From: Prostheceraeus crozeri
Taxonomy: Eukaryota > Platyhelminthes > Polycladida > Euryleptidae
Direction of reading: 5' to 3'
DNA: 64,000 bases
NCBI GenBank assembly: GCA_907163375.1
Contig: CAJQUW010013637.1
Span: 434,001 to 498,000, forward strand
Below are positions 1 through 14,100 of this stretch, piece after piece; position 1 is the first letter of the stretch, and every line of letters begins with the position of its first letter. The notes beneath the pieces are model-generated. The model did no database searches. It was not told the origin of the DNA and saw nothing but the letters and a program-made list of their open reading frames with translations. Position numbers and translations under genes: made by a program.

Positions 1-370
1 TAGATACTCTACAGTAGTATCTACAGGTCCTGTTGCTTACAAAGCACCGCGGAAGGTTCTAGATACCACGCTATGTAGTAAAGGTGGAGCTCGAACTCCT
101 AGCGCGAACAAGTGTGATGTTGGTAGCGGATTTTTTCTTTTTGTCCTACATGTACCTTCGTTGCGAATTTCAAGCAAGTGCTTCCTCGGCAGTTTAGCCT
201 TCCTTCAGTCAGGCGGATCGCCAAAGGCTACAAGATAGCTTGTAGTGACCCAGCAGCGTTGCACAAGATTCTGCAATCTAGTCCCTTATTCGCCTGTTAC
301 GTTGGCGGTCCAACTGAGATCTAAACTCCAATGGCATTACCAGAAGGACGCATTCTAAAGCGCATCTCCC

Positions 371-527
371 CTCGAAACGCTTTCTTCGCCCTACCAACTA
401 TCCAATCGTGTCCAGCCTCTTATACCTTAAACATATCCCCATCCACATCGCCCTCGAAACGCTTTCTTCGCCCTACCAACTATCCAACCGGGTCCAACCT
501 CCTATACTCTCCCCATCCCTCCCATCC
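371..527. repeat. Internal 82-bp direct duplication within the satellite unit
   Basis: In copy 1 a block starting CTCGAAACGCTTTCTTCGCC occurs at 371 and again at 453, an offset of 82 bp. The first 35 bases match exactly and the rest is diverged. The same pair is present in every full unit. The surrounding ~250 bases are strongly pyrimidine-rich on this strand (runs of CCC, TCC, CTT). This shows the unit itself grew partly by tandem duplication before the array was amplified. Most unit-to-unit length differences lie in this part. Confidence 0.9.
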
Positions 528-904
528 ATGCCACCCCTGTCGTTTTCCTCCACGATGACAATTTCACCAAATCCGCTAACTAAAACAATAATACCCTGGT
601 AATTTGCTCTCAAAGGAATCCGCTTGCAGTAGTGACTGTGTCACGTGGTGCTTAACCGCTCCAATAATTCGATTGTATAACTGTCATCCTCTGCATTTTA
701 TACTCAAGCCTTTGGTCCAGATAGATCTTGCTATTTCCGCCGAGGGGCAATCGATTTCCTCGTCTTCTTCGCATTCCATACTTGTCCTTGCGGCGTCAGT
801 CTTGGCACAGCAAGTTTCCGCTTGTGCTTCGTGGACACTCAGACAGACGCTTTCATGGACAACACTGTCACTCACACAGAGAAGCGGTTCAGGTCACATG
901 AGGG

Positions 905-912
905 TGACGTCA
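905..912. promoter_or_regulatory. CRE-like TGACGTCA palindrome repeated in each satellite unit
   Basis: A perfect TGACGTCA occurs here and at the matching place in nearly all units; in copies 20 and 21 (near 22,016 and 23,126) it reads TGGCGTCA. Each unit also holds a CACGTG E-box-type palindrome about 270 bp upstream, lost in copy 4 where it reads AAGTGG. These are known binding words of bZIP and bHLH factors, but whether they are used is unknown; simple inheritance from the founding unit explains their repetition. Confidence 0.25.
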
Positions 913-1072
913 TACACGAGCTACTGCAGTCTTCTCCTGCACATCGACCATCTAAGCGGTTGCCTTTGTCTGCACAGAGTGTTGCCCGTGTCTGCACAGG
1001 ATCAAATAATTGACTTATCTACTGAAGTACCTTGTGAGGACGGTGGTTTAGATACACCTGCATCTAATCACC

Positions 1073-1090
1073 TAGGTACTTAAGTACCTA
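1073..1090. other. 18-bp perfect palindrome in each satellite unit
   Basis: TAGGTACTTAAGTACCTA is a perfect dyad, present once per unit close to the unit boundary. About 20 bases further on, each unit starts with an 8-bp inverted pair, TAGATACT and AGTATCTA, separated by 7 bases. Copy 19 carries a change that breaks the dyad (near 21,078). The cluster of dyads at one fixed place in the unit could extrude as hairpins or serve as a protein-binding or recombination site; this is inference. Confidence 0.7.
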
Positions 1091-4000
1091 TTGAGAAGGT
1101 CGTGGGCCGCTTAGATACTCTACAGTAGTATCTACAGGTCCTGTTGCTTACAAAGCACCGCGGAAGGTTCTAGATACCACGCTATGTAGTAAAGGTGGAG
1201 CTCGAACTCCTAGCGCGAACAAGTGTGATGTTGGTAGCGGATTTTTTCTTTTTGTCCTACATGTACCTTCGTTGCGAATTTCAAGCAAGTGCTTCCTCGG
1301 CAGTTTAGCCTTCCTTCAGTCAGGCGGATCGCCAAAGGCTACAAGATAGCTTGTAGTGACCCAGCAGCGTTGCACAAGATTCTGCAATCTAGTCCTTATT
1401 CGCCTGTTACGTTGGCGGTCCAACTGAGATCTAAACTCCAATGGCATTACCAGAAGGACGCATTCTAAAGCGCATCTCCCCCTCGAAACGCTTTCTTCGC
1501 CCTACCAACTATCCAATCGTGTCCAGCCTCTTATACCTTAAACATATCCCCATCCACGCCGCCCTCGAAACGCTTTCTTCGCCCTACCAACTATCCAACC
1601 GGGTCCAACCTCCTATATTATCCCCATCCCTCCCATCCATGCCACCCCTGTCGTTTTCCTCCACGATGACACTTTCACCAAATCCGCTAACTAAAACAAT
1701 AATACCCTGGTAATTTGCTCTCAAAGGAATCCGCTTGCAGTAGTGACTGTGTCACGTGGTGCTTAACCGCTCCAATAATTCGATTGTATAACTGTCATCC
1801 TCTGCATTTTATACTCAAGCCTTTGGTCCAGATAGATCTTGCTATTTCCGCCGAGGGGCAATCGATTTCCTCGTCTTCTTCGCATTCCATACTTGTCCTT
1901 GCGGCGTCAGTCTTGGCACAGCAAGTTTCCGCTTGTGCTTCGTGGACACTCAGACAGACGCTTTCATGGACAACACTGTCACTCACACAGAGAAGCGGTT
2001 CAGGTCACATGAGGGTGACGTCATACACGAGCTACTGCAGTCTTCTCCTGCACATCGACCATCTAAGCGGTTGCCTTTGTCTGCACAGAGTGTTGCCCGT
2101 GTCTGCACAGGATCAAATAATTGACTTATCTACTGAAGTACCTTGTGAGGACGGTGGTTTAGATACACCTGCATCTAATCACCTAGGTACTTAAGTACCT
2201 ATTGAGAAGGTCGTGGGCCGCTTAGATACTCTACAGTAGTATCTACAGGTCCTGTTGCTTACAAAGCACCGCGGAAGGTTCTAGATACCACGCTATGTAG
2301 TAAAGGTGGAGCTCGAACTCCTAGCGCGAACAAGTGTGATGTTGGTAGCGGATTTTTTCTTTTTGTCCTACATGTACCTTCGTTGCGAATTTCAAGCAAG
2401 TGCTTCCTCGGCAGTTTAGCCTTCCTTCAGTCAGGCGGATCGCCAAAGGCTACAAGATAGCTTGTAGTGACCCAGCAGCGTTGCACAAGATTCTGCAATC
2501 TAGTCCCTTATTCGCCTGTTACGTTGGCGGTCCAACTGAGATCTAAACTCCAATGGCATTACCAGAAGGACGCATTCTAAAGCGCATCTCCCCCTCGAAA
2601 CGCTTTCTTCGCCCTACCAAACTATCCAATCGTGTCCAGCCTCTTATACCTTAAACATATCCCCATCCACATCGCCCTCGAAACGCTTTCTTCGCCCTAC
2701 CAACTATCCAACCGGGTCCAACCTCCTATACTCTCCCCATCCCTCCCATCCATGCCACCCCTGTCGTTTTCCTCCACGATGACACTTTCACCAAATCCGC
2801 TAACTAAAACAATAATACCCTGGTAATTTGCTCTCAAAGGAATCCGCTTGCAGTAGTGACTGTGTCACGTGGTGCTTAACCGCTCCAATAATTCGATTGT
2901 ATAACTGTCATCCTCTGCATTTTATACTCAAGCCTTTGGTCCAGATAGATCTTGCTATTTCCGCCGAGGGGCAATCGATTTCCTCGTCTTCTTCGCATTC
3001 CATACTTGTCCTTGCGGCGTCAGTCTTGGCACAGCAAGTTTCCGCTTGTGCTTCGTGGACACTCAGACAGACGCTTTCATGGACAACACTGTCACTTACA
3101 CAGAGAAGCGGTTCAGGTCACATGAGGGTGACGTCATACACGAGCTACTGCAGTCTTCTCCTGCACATCGACCATCTAAGCGGTTGCCTTTGTCTGCACA
3201 GAGTGTTGCCCGTGTCTGCACAGGATCAAATAATTGACTTATCTACTGAAGTACCTTGTGAGGACGGTGGTTTAGATACACCTGCATCTAATCACCTAGG
3301 TACTTAAGTACCTATTGAGAAGGTCGTGGGCCGCTTAGATACTCTACAGTAGTATCTACAGGTCCTGTTGCTTACAAAGCACCGCGGAAGGTTCTAGATA
3401 CCACGCTATGTAGTAAAGGTGGAGCTCGAACTCCTAGCGCGAACAAGTGTGATGTTGGTAGCGGATTTTTTTTCTTTTTGTCCTACATGTACCTTCGTTG
3501 CGAATTTCAAGCAAGTGCTTCCTCGGCAGTTTAGCCTTCCTTCAGTCAGGCGGATCGCCAAAGGCTACAAGATAGCTTGTAGTGACCCAGCAGCGTTGCA
3601 CAAGATTCTGCAATCTAGTCCCTTATTCGCCTGTTACGTTGGCGGTCCAACTGAGATCTAAACTCCAATGGCATTACCAGAAGGACGCATTCTAAAGCGC
3701 ATCTCCCCCTCGAAACGCTTTCTTCGCCCTACCAACTATCCAATCGTGTCCAGCCTCTTATACCTTACCCATATCCCCATCCACATCGCCCTCGAAACGC
3801 TTTCTTCGCCCTACCAACTATCCAACCGGGTCCAACCTCCTATACTCTCCCCATCCCTCCCATCCATGCCACCCCTGTCGTTTTCCTCCACGATGACATT
3901 TTCACCAAATCCGCTAACTAAAACAATAATACCCTGGTAATTTGCTCTCAAAGGAATCCGCTTGCAGTAGTGACTGTGTCAAGTGGTGCTTAACCGCTCC

Positions 4001-7000
4001 AATAATTCGATTGTATAACTGTCATCCTCTGCATTTCATACTCAAGCCTTTGGTCCAGATAGATCTTGCTATTTCCGCCGAGGGGCAATCGATTTCCTCG
4101 TCTTCTTTGCATTCCTTACTTGTCCTTGCGGCGTCACTCTTGGCACAGCAAGTTTCCGCTTGTGCTTCGTGGACACTCAGACAGACGCTTTCATGGACAA
4201 CACTGTCACTCACACAGAGAAGCGGTTCAGGTCACATGAGGGTGACGTCATACACGAGCTACTGCAGTCTTCTCCTGCACATCGACCATCTAAGCGGTTG
4301 CCTTTGTCTGCACAGAGTGTTGCCCGTGTCTGCACAGGATCAAATAATTGACTTATCTACTGAAGTACCTTGTGAGGACGGTGGTTTAGATACACCTGCA
4401 TCTAATCACCTAGGTACTTAAGTACCTATTGAGAAGGTCGTGGGCCGCTTAGATACTCTACAGTAGTATCTACAGGTCCTGTTGCTTACAAAGCACCGCG
4501 GAAGGTTCTAGATACCACGCTATGTAGTAAAGGTGGAGCTCGAACTCCTAGCGCGAACAAGTGTGATGTTGGTAGCGGATTTTTTTCTTTTTGTCCTACA
4601 TGTACCTTCGTTGCGAATTTCAAGCAAGTGCTTCCTCGGCAGTTTAGCCTTCCTTCAGTCAGGCGGATCGCCAAAGGCTACAAGATAGCTTGTAGTGACC
4701 CAGCAGCGTTGCACAAGATTCTGCAATCTAGTCCCTTATTCGCCTGTTACGTTGGCGGTCCAACTGAGATCTAAACTCCAATGGCATTACCAGAAGGACG
4801 CATTCTAAAGCGCATCTCCCCCTCGAAACGCTTTCTTCGCCCTACCAACTATCCAATCGTGTCCAGCCTCTTATACCTTAAACATATCCCCATCCACATC
4901 GCCCTCGAAACGCTTTCTTCGCCCTACCAACTATCCAACCGGGTCCAACCTCCTATACTCTCCCCATCCCTCCCATCCATGCCACCCGTGTCGTTTTCCT
5001 CCACGATGACACTTTCACCAAATCCGCTAACTAAAACAATAATACCCTGGTAATTTGCTCTCAAAGGAATCCGCTTGCAGTAGTGACTGTGTCACGTGGT
5101 GCTTAACCGCTCCAATAATTCGATTGTATAACTGTCATCCTCTGCATTTTATACTCAAGCCTTTGGTCCAGATAGATCTTGCTATTTCCGCCGAGGGGCA
5201 ATCGATTTCCTCGTCTTCTTCGCATTCCATACTTGTCCTTGCGGCGTCAGTCTTGGCACAGCAAGTTTCCGCTTGTGCTTCGTGGACACTCAGACAGACG
5301 CTTTCATGGACAACACTGTCACTCACACAGAGAAGCGGTTCAGGTCACATGAGGGTGACGTCATACACGAGCTACTGCAGTCTTCTCCTGCACATCGACC
5401 ATCTAAGCGGTTGCCTTTGTCTGCACAGAGTGTTGCCCGTGTCTGCACAGGATCAAATAATTGACTTATCTACTGAAGTACCTTGTGAGGACGGTGGTTT
5501 AGATACACCTGCATCTAATCACCTAGGTACTTAAGTACCTATTGAGAAGGTCGTGGGCCGCTTAGATACTCTACAGTAGTATCTACAGGTCCTGTTGCTT
5601 ACAAAGCACCGCGGAAGGTTCTAGATACCACGCTATGTAGTAAAGGTGGAGCTCGAACTCCTAGCGCGAACAAGTGTGATGTTGGTAGCGGATTTTTTCT
5701 TTTTGTCCTACATGTACCTTCGTTGCGAATTTCAAGCAAGTGCTTCCTCGGCAGTTTAGCCTTCCTTCAGTCAGGCGGATCGCCAAAGGCTACAAGATAG
5801 CTTGTAGTGACCCAGCAGCGTTGCACAAGATTCTGCAATCTAGTCCCTTATTCGCCTGTTACGTTGGCGGTCCAACTGAGATCTAAACTCCAATGGCATT
5901 ACCAGAAGGACGCATTCTAAAGCGCATCTCCCCCTCGAAACGCTTTCTTCGCCCTACCAACTATCCAATCGTGTCCAGCCTCTTATACCTTAAACATATC
6001 CCCATCCACATCGCCCTCGAAACGCTTTCTTCGCCCTACCAACTATCCAACCGGGTCCAACCTCCTATACTCTCCCCATCCCTCCATCCATGCCACCCCT
6101 GTCGTTTTCCTCCACGATGACACTTTCACCAAATCCGCTAACTAAAACAATAATACCCTGGTAATTTGCTCTCAAAGGAATCCGCTTGCAGTAGTGACTG
6201 TGTCACGTGGTGCTTAACCGCTCCAATAATTCGATTGTATAACTGTCATCCTCTGCATTTTATACTCAAGCCTTTGGTCCAGATAGATCTTGCTATTTCC
6301 GCCGAGGGGCAATCGATTTCCTCGTCTTCTTTGCATTCCTTACTTGTCCTTGCGGCGTCACTCTTGGCACAGCAAGTTTCCGCTTGTGCTTCGTGGACAC
6401 TCAGACAGACGCTTTCATGGACAACACTGTCACTCACACAGTGAAGCGGTTCAGGTCACATGAGGGTGACGTCATACACGAGCTACTGCAGTCTTCTCCT
6501 GCACATCGACCATCTAAGCGGTTGCCTTTGTCTGCACAGAGTGTTGCCCGTGTCTGCACAGGATCAAATAATTGACTTATCTACTGAAGTACCTTGTGAG
6601 GACGGTGGTTTAGATACACCTGCATCTAATCACCTAGGTACTTAAGTACCTATTGAGAAGGTCGTGGGCCGCTTAGATACTCTACAGTAGTATCTACAGG
6701 TCCTGTTGCTTACAAAGCACCGCGGAAGGTTCTAGATACCACGCTATGTAGTAAAGGTGGAGCTCGAACTCCTAGCGCGAACAAGTGTGATGTTGGTAGC
6801 GGATTTTTTCTTTTTGTCCTACATGTACCTTCGTTGCGAATTTCAAGCAAGTGCTTCCTCGGCAGTTTAGCCTTCCTTCAGTCAGGCGGATCGCCAAAGG
6901 CTACAAGATAGCTTGTAGTGACCAGCAGCGTTGCACAAGATTCTGCAATCTAGTCCCTTATTCGCCTGTTACGTTGGCGGTCCAACTGAGATCTAAACTC

Positions 7001-10000
7001 CAATGGCATTACCAGAAGGACGCATTCTAAAGCGCATCTCCCCCTCGAAACGCTTTCTTCGCCCTACCAACTATCCAATCGTGTCCAGCCTCTTATACTT
7101 TAAACATATCCCCATCCACATCGCCCTCGAAACGCTTTCTTCGCCCTACCAACTATCCAACCGGGTCCAACCTCCTATACTCTCCCCATCCCTCCCATCC
7201 ATGCCACCCCTGTCGTTTTCCTCCACGATGACATTTTCACCAAATCCGCTAACTAAAACAATAATACCCTGGTAATTTGCTCTCAAAGGAATCCGCTTGC
7301 AGTAGTGACTGTGTCACGTGGTGCTTAACCGCTCCAATAATTCGATTGTATAACTGTCATCCTCTGCATTTTATACTCAAGCCTTTGGTCCAGATAGATC
7401 TTGCTATTTCCGCCGAGGGGCAATCGATTTCCTCGTCTTCTTTGCATTCCTTACTTGTCCTTGCGGCGTCACTCTTGGCACAGCAAGTTTCCGCTTGTGC
7501 TTCGTGGACACTCAGACAGACGCTTTCATGGACAACACTGTCACTCACACAGAGAAGCGGTTCAGGTCACATGAGGGTGACGTCATACACGAGCTACTGC
7601 AGTCTTCTCCTGCACATCGACCATCTAAGCGGTTGCCTTTGTCTGCACAGAGTGTTGCCCGTGTCTGCACAGGATCAAATAATTGACTTATCTACTGAAG
7701 TACCTTGTGAGGACGGTGGTTTAGATACACCTGCATCTAATCACCTAGGTACTTAAGTACCTATTGAGAAGGTCGTGGGCCGCTTAGATACTCTACAGTA
7801 GTATCTACAGGTCCTGTTGCTTACAAAGCACCGCGGAAGGTTCTAGATACCACGCTATGTAGTAAAGGTGGAGCTCGAACTCCTAGCGCGAACAAGTGTG
7901 ATGTTGGTAGCGGATTTTTTCTTTTTGTCCTACATGTACCTTCGTTGCGAATTTCAAGCAAGTGCTTCCTCGGCAGTTTAGCCTTCCTTCAGTCAGGCGG
8001 ATCGCCAAAGGCTACAAGATAGCTTGTAGTGACCCAGCAGCGTTGCACAAGATTCTGCAATCTAGTCCCTTATTCGCCTGTTACGTTGGCGGTCCAACTG
8101 AGATCTAAACTCCAATGGCATTACCAGAAGGACGCATTCTAAAGCGCATCTCCCCTCGAAACGCTTTCTTCGCCCTACCAACTATCCAATCGTGACCAGA
8201 CTCTTATACCTTAACCATATACCCATCCACATCGCCCTCGAAACGCTTTCTTCGCCCTACCAACTATCCAACCGGGTCCAACCTCCTATACTCTCCCCAT
8301 CCTCCCATCCATGCCACCCCTGTCGTTTTCCTCCACGATGACACTTTCACCAAATCCGCTAACTAAAACAATAATACCCTGGTAATTTGCTCTCAAAGGA
8401 ATCCGCTTGCAGTAGTGACTGTGTCACGTGGTGCTTAACCGCTCCAATAATTCGATTGTATAACTGTCATCCTCTGCATTTTATACTCAAGCCTTTGGTC
8501 CAGATAGATCTTGCTATTTCCGCCGAGGGGCAATCGATTTCCTCGTCTTCTTTGCATTCCTTACTTGTCCTTGCGGCGTCACTCTTGGCACAGCAAGTTT
8601 CCGCTTGTGCTTCGTGGACACTCAGACAGACGCTTTCATGGACAACACTGTCACTCACACAGTGAAGCGGTTCAGGTCACATGAGGGTGACGTCATACAC
8701 GAGCTACTGCAGTCTTCTCCTGCACATCGACCATCTAAGCGGTTGCCTTTGTCTGCACAGAGTGTTGCCCGTGTCTGCACAGGATCAAATAATTGACTTA
8801 TCTACTGAAGTACCTTGTGAGGACGGTGGTTTAGATACACCTGCATCTAATCACCTAGGTACTTAAGTACCTATTGAGAAGGTCGTGGGCCGCTTAGATA
8901 CTCTACAATAGTATCTACAGGTCCTGTTGCTTACAAAGCACCGCGGAAGGTTCTAGATACCACGCTATGTAGTAAAGGTGGAGCTCGAACTCCTAGTGCG
9001 AACAAGTGTGATGTTGGTAGCGGATTTTTTCTTTTTGTCCTACATGTACCTTCGTTGCGAATTTCAAGCAAGTGCTTCCTCGGCAGTTTAGCCTTCCTTC
9101 AGTCAGGCGGATCGCCAAAGGCTACAAGATAGCTTGTAGTGACCCAGCAGCGTTGCACAAGATTCTGCAATCTAGTCCCTTATTCGCCTGTTACGTTGGC
9201 GGTCCAACTGAGATCTAAACTCCAATGGCATTACCAGAAGGACGCATTCTAAAGCGCATCTCCCCTCGAAACGCTTTCTTCGCCCTACCAACTATCCAAT
9301 CGTGTCCAGCCTCTTATACCTTAAACATATCCCCATCCACATCGCCCTCGAAACGCTTTCTTCGCCCTACCAACTATCCAACCGGGTCCAACCTCCTATA
9401 CTCTCCCCATCCCTCCCATCCATGCCACCCCTGTCGTTTTCTCCACGATGACACTTTCACCAAATCCGCTAACTAAAACAATAATACCCTGGTAATTTGC
9501 TCTCAAAGGAATCCGCTTGCAGTAGTGACTGTGTCACGTGGTGCTTAACCGCTCCAATAATTCGATTGTATAACTGTCATCCTCTGCATTTTATACTCAA
9601 GCTTTGGTCCAGATAGATCTTGCTATTTCCGCCGAGGGGCAATCGATTTCCTCGTCTTCTTCGCATTCCATACTTGTCCTTGCGGCGTCAGTCTTGGCAC
9701 AGCAAGTTTCCGCTTGTGCTTCGTGGACACTCAGACAGACGCTTTCATGGACAACACTGTCACTCACACAGTGAAGCGGTTCAGGTCACATGAGGGTGAC
9801 GTCATACACGAGCTACTGCAGTCTTCTCCTGCACATCGACCATCTAAGCGGTTGCCTTTGTCTGCACAGAGTGTTGCCCGTGTCTGCACAGGATCAAATA
9901 ATTGACTTATCTACTGAAGTACCTTGTGAGGACGGTGGTTTAGATACACCTGCATCTAATCACCTAGGTACTTAAGTACCTATTGAGAAGGTCGTGGGCC

Positions 10001-11114
10001 GCTTAGATACTCTACAGTAGTATCTACAGGTCCTGTTGCTTACAAAGCACCGCGGAAGGTTCTAGATACCACGCTATGTAGTAAAGGTGGAGCTCGAACT
10101 CCAGCGCGAACAAGTGTGATGTTGGTAGCGGATTTTTTCTTTTTGTCCTACATGTACCTTCGTTGCGAATTTCAAGCAAGTGCTTCCTCGGCAGTTTAGC
10201 CTTCCTTCAGTCAGGCGGATCGCCAAAGGCTACAAGATAGCTTGTAGTGACCCAGCAGCGTTGCACAAGATTCTGCAATCTAGTCCCTTATTCGCCTGTT
10301 ACGTTGGCGGTCCAACTGAGATCTAAACTCCAATGGCATTACCAGAAGGACGCATTCTAAAGCGCATCTCCCCCTCGAAACGCTTTCTTCGCCCTACCAA
10401 CTATCCAATCGTGTCCAGCCTCTTATACTTTAAACATATCCCCATCCACATCGCCCTCGAAACGCTTTCTTCGCCCTACCAACTATCCAACCGGGTCCAA
10501 CCTCCTATACTCTCCCCATCCCTCCCATCCATGCCACCCCTGTCGTTTTCCTCCACGATGACACTTTCACCAAATCCGCTAACTAAAACAATAATACCCT
10601 GGTAATTTGCTCTCAAAGGAATCCGCTTGCAGTAGTGACTGTGTCACGTGGTGCTTAACCGCTCCAATAATTCGATTGTATAACTGTCATCCTCTGCATT
10701 TTATACTCAAGCCTTTGGTCCAGATAGATCTTGCTATTTCCGCCGAGGGGCAATCGATTTCCTCGTCTTCTTTGCATTCCTTACTTGTCCTTGCGGCGTC
10801 ACTCTTGGCACAGCAAGTTTCCGCTTGTGCTTCGTGGACACTCAGACAGACGCTTTCATGGACAACACTGTCACTCACACAGTGAAGCGGTTCAGGTCAC
10901 ATGAGGGTGACGTCATACACGAGCTACTGCAGTCTTCTCCTGCACATCGACCATCTAAGCGGTTGCCTTTGTCTGCACAGAGTGTTGCCCGTGTCTGCAC
11001 AGGATCAAATAATTGACTTATCTACTGAAGTACCTTGTGAGGACGGTGGTTTAGATACACCTGCATCTAATCACCTAGGTACTTAAGTACCTATTGAGAA
11101 GGTCGTGGGCCGCT

Positions 11115-14100
11115 TAGATACTCTACAGTAGTATCTACAGGTCCTGTTGCTTACAAAGCACCGCGGAAGGTTCTAGATACCACGCTATGTAGTAAAGGTG
11201 GAGCTCGAACTCCAGCGCGAACAAGTGTGATGTTGGTAGCGGATTTTTTTCTTTTTGTCCTACATGTACCTTCGTTGCGAATTTCAAGCAAGTGCTTCCT
11301 CGGCAGTTTAGCCTTCTTTCAGTCAGGCGGATCGCCAAAGGCTACAAGATAGCTTGTAGTGACCCAGCAGCGTTGCACAAGATTCTGCAATCTAGTCCCT
11401 TATTCGCCTGTTACGTTGGCGGTCCAACTGAGATCTAAACTCCAATGGCATTACCAGAAGGACGCATTCTAAAGCGCATCTCCCCCTCGAAACGCTTTCT
11501 TCGCCCTACCAACTATCCAATCGTGTCCAGCCTCTTATACTTTAAACATATCCCCATCCACATCGCCTCGAAACGCTTTCTTCGCCCTACCAACTATCCA
11601 ACCGGGTCCAACCTCCTATACTCTCCCCATCCCTCCCATCCATGCCACCCCTGTCGTTTTCCTTCACGATGACATTTTCACCAAATCCGCTAACTAAAAC
11701 AATAATACCCTGGTAATTTGCTCTCAAAGGAATCCGCTTGCAGTAGTGACTGTGTCACGTGGTGCTTTACCGCTCCAATAATTCGATTGTATAACTGTCA
11801 TCCTCTGCATTTTATACTCAAGCCTTTGGTCCAGATAGATCTTGCTATTTCCGCCGAGGGGCAATCGATTTCCTCGTCTTCTTTGCATTCCTTACTTGTC
11901 CTTGCGGCGTCACTCTTGGCACACCAAGTTTCCGCTTGTGCTTCGTGGACACTCAGACAGACGCTTTCATGGACAACACTGTCACTCACACAGTGAAGCG
12001 GTTCAGGTCACATGAGGGTGACGTCATACACGAGCTACTGCAGTCTTCTCCTGCACATCGACCATCTAAGCGGTTGCCTTTGTCTGCACAGAGTGTTGCC
12101 CGTGTCTGCACAGGATCAAATAATTGACTTATCTACTGAAGTACCTTGTGAGGACGGTGGTTTAGATACACCTGCATCTAATCACCTAGGTACTTAAGTA
12201 CCTATTGAGAAGGTCGTGGGCCGCTTAGATACTCTACAGTAGTATCTACAGGTCCTGTTGCTTACAAAGCACAGCGGAAGGTTCTAGATACCACGCTATG
12301 TAGTAAAGGTGGAGCTCGAACTCCAGCGCGAACAAGTGTGATGTTGGTAGCGGATTTTTTCTTTTTGTCCTACATGTACCTTCGTTGCGAATTTCAAGCA
12401 AGTGCTTCCTCGGCAGTTTAGCCTTCCTTCAGTCAGGCGGATCGCCACAGGTTACAAGATAGCTTGTAGTGACCCAGCAGCGTTGCACAAGATTCTGCAA
12501 TCTAGTCCCTTATTCGCCTGTTACGTTGGCGGTCCAACTGAGATCTAAACTCCAATGGCATTACCAGAAGGACGCATTCTAAAGCGCATCTCCCCCTCGA
12601 AACGCTTTCTTCGCCCTACCAACTATCCAATCGTGTCCAGCCTCTTATACTTTAAACATATCCCCATCCACATCGCCCTCGAAACGCTTTCTTCGCCCTA
12701 CCAACTATCCAACCGGGTCCAACCTCCTATACTCTCCCATCCCTCCCATCCATGCCACCCCTGTCGTTTTCCTCCACGATGACATTTTCACCAAATCCGC
12801 TAACTAAAACAATAATACCCTGGTAATTTGCTCTCAAAGGAATCCGCTTGCAGTAGTGACTGTGTCACGTGGTGCTTTACCGCTCCAATAATTCGATTGT
12901 ATAACTGTCATCCTCTGCATTTTATACTCAAGCCTTTGGTCCAGATAGATCTTGCTATTTCCGCCGAGGGGCAATCGATTTCCTCGTCTTCTTTGCATTC
13001 CTTACTTGTCCTTGCGGCGTCACTCTTGGCACAGCAAGTTTCCGCTTGTGCTTCGTGGACACTCAGACAGACGCTTTCATGGACAACACTGTCACTCACA
13101 CAGTGAAGCGGTTCAGGTCACATGAGGGTGACGTCATACACGAGCTACTGCAGTCTTCTCCTGCACATCGACCATCTAAGCGGTTGCCTTTGTCTGCACA
13201 GAGTGTTGCCCGTGTCTGCACAGGATCAAATAATTGACTTATCTACTGAAGTACCTTGTGAGGACGGTGGTTTAGATACACCTGCATCTAATCACCTAGG
13301 TACTTAAGTACCTATTGAGAAGGTCGTGGGCCGCTTAGATACTCTACAGTAGTATCTACAGGTCCTGTTGCTTACAAAGCACAGCGGAAGGTTCTAGATA
13401 CCACGCTATGTAGTAAAGGTGGAGCTCGAACTCCAGCGCGAACAAGTGTGATGTTGGTAGCGGATTTTTTCTTTTTGTCCTACATGTACCTTCGTTGCGA
13501 ATTTCAAGCAAGTGCTTCCTCGGCAGTTTAGCCTTCCTTCAGTCAGGCGGATCGCCAAAGGCTACAAGATAGCTTGTAGTGACCCAGCAGCGTTGCACAA
13601 GATTCTGCAATCTAGTCCCTTATTCGCCTGTTACGTTGGCGGTCCAACTGAGATCTAAACTCCAATGGCATTACCAGAAGGACGCATTCTAAAGCGCATC
13701 TCCCCCTCGAAACGCTTTCTTCGCCCTACCAACTATCCAATCGTGTCCAGCCTCTTATACTTTAAACATATCCCCATCCACATCGCCCTCGAAACGCTTT
13801 CTTCGCCCTACCAACTATCCAACCGGGTCCAACCTCCTATACTCTCCCCATCCCTCCCATCCATGCCACCCTGTCGTTTTCCTCCACCATGACATTTTCA
13901 CCAAATCCGCTAACTAAAACAATAATACCCTGGTAATTTGCTCTCAAAGGAATCCGCTTGCAGTAGTGACTGTGTCACGTGGTGCTTTACCGCTCCAATA
14001 ATTCGATTGTATAACTGTCATCCTCTGCATTTTATACTCAAGCCTTTGGTCCAGATAGATCTTGCTATTTCCGCCGAGGGGCAATCGATTTCCTCGTCTT

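Noticed and set aside
91-145. Pol III gene in the satellite (GAGCTCGAACTCC near a T6 run)
   Set aside because: The B-box-like word matches only partly, no A box lies at the right distance on either strand, and no tRNA or 5S fold is seen.
331-600. 75-90-codon frames starting MALPEGRILKRIS in each unit
   Set aside because: They lie in a pyrimidine-rich, indel-prone internal duplication; the downstream reading frame differs from copy to copy.
684-875. 63-codon minus-strand frame repeated in the satellite
   Set aside because: It overlaps other equally conserved frames, has no domain, and is lost by indel in some copies.
604-1083. 159-codon frame recurring in the satellite units as a repeated gene family
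   Set aside because: Most copies have a stop after 92 codons or a frameshift, and several frames on both strands are equally open; conservation is of the DNA, not of a protein.
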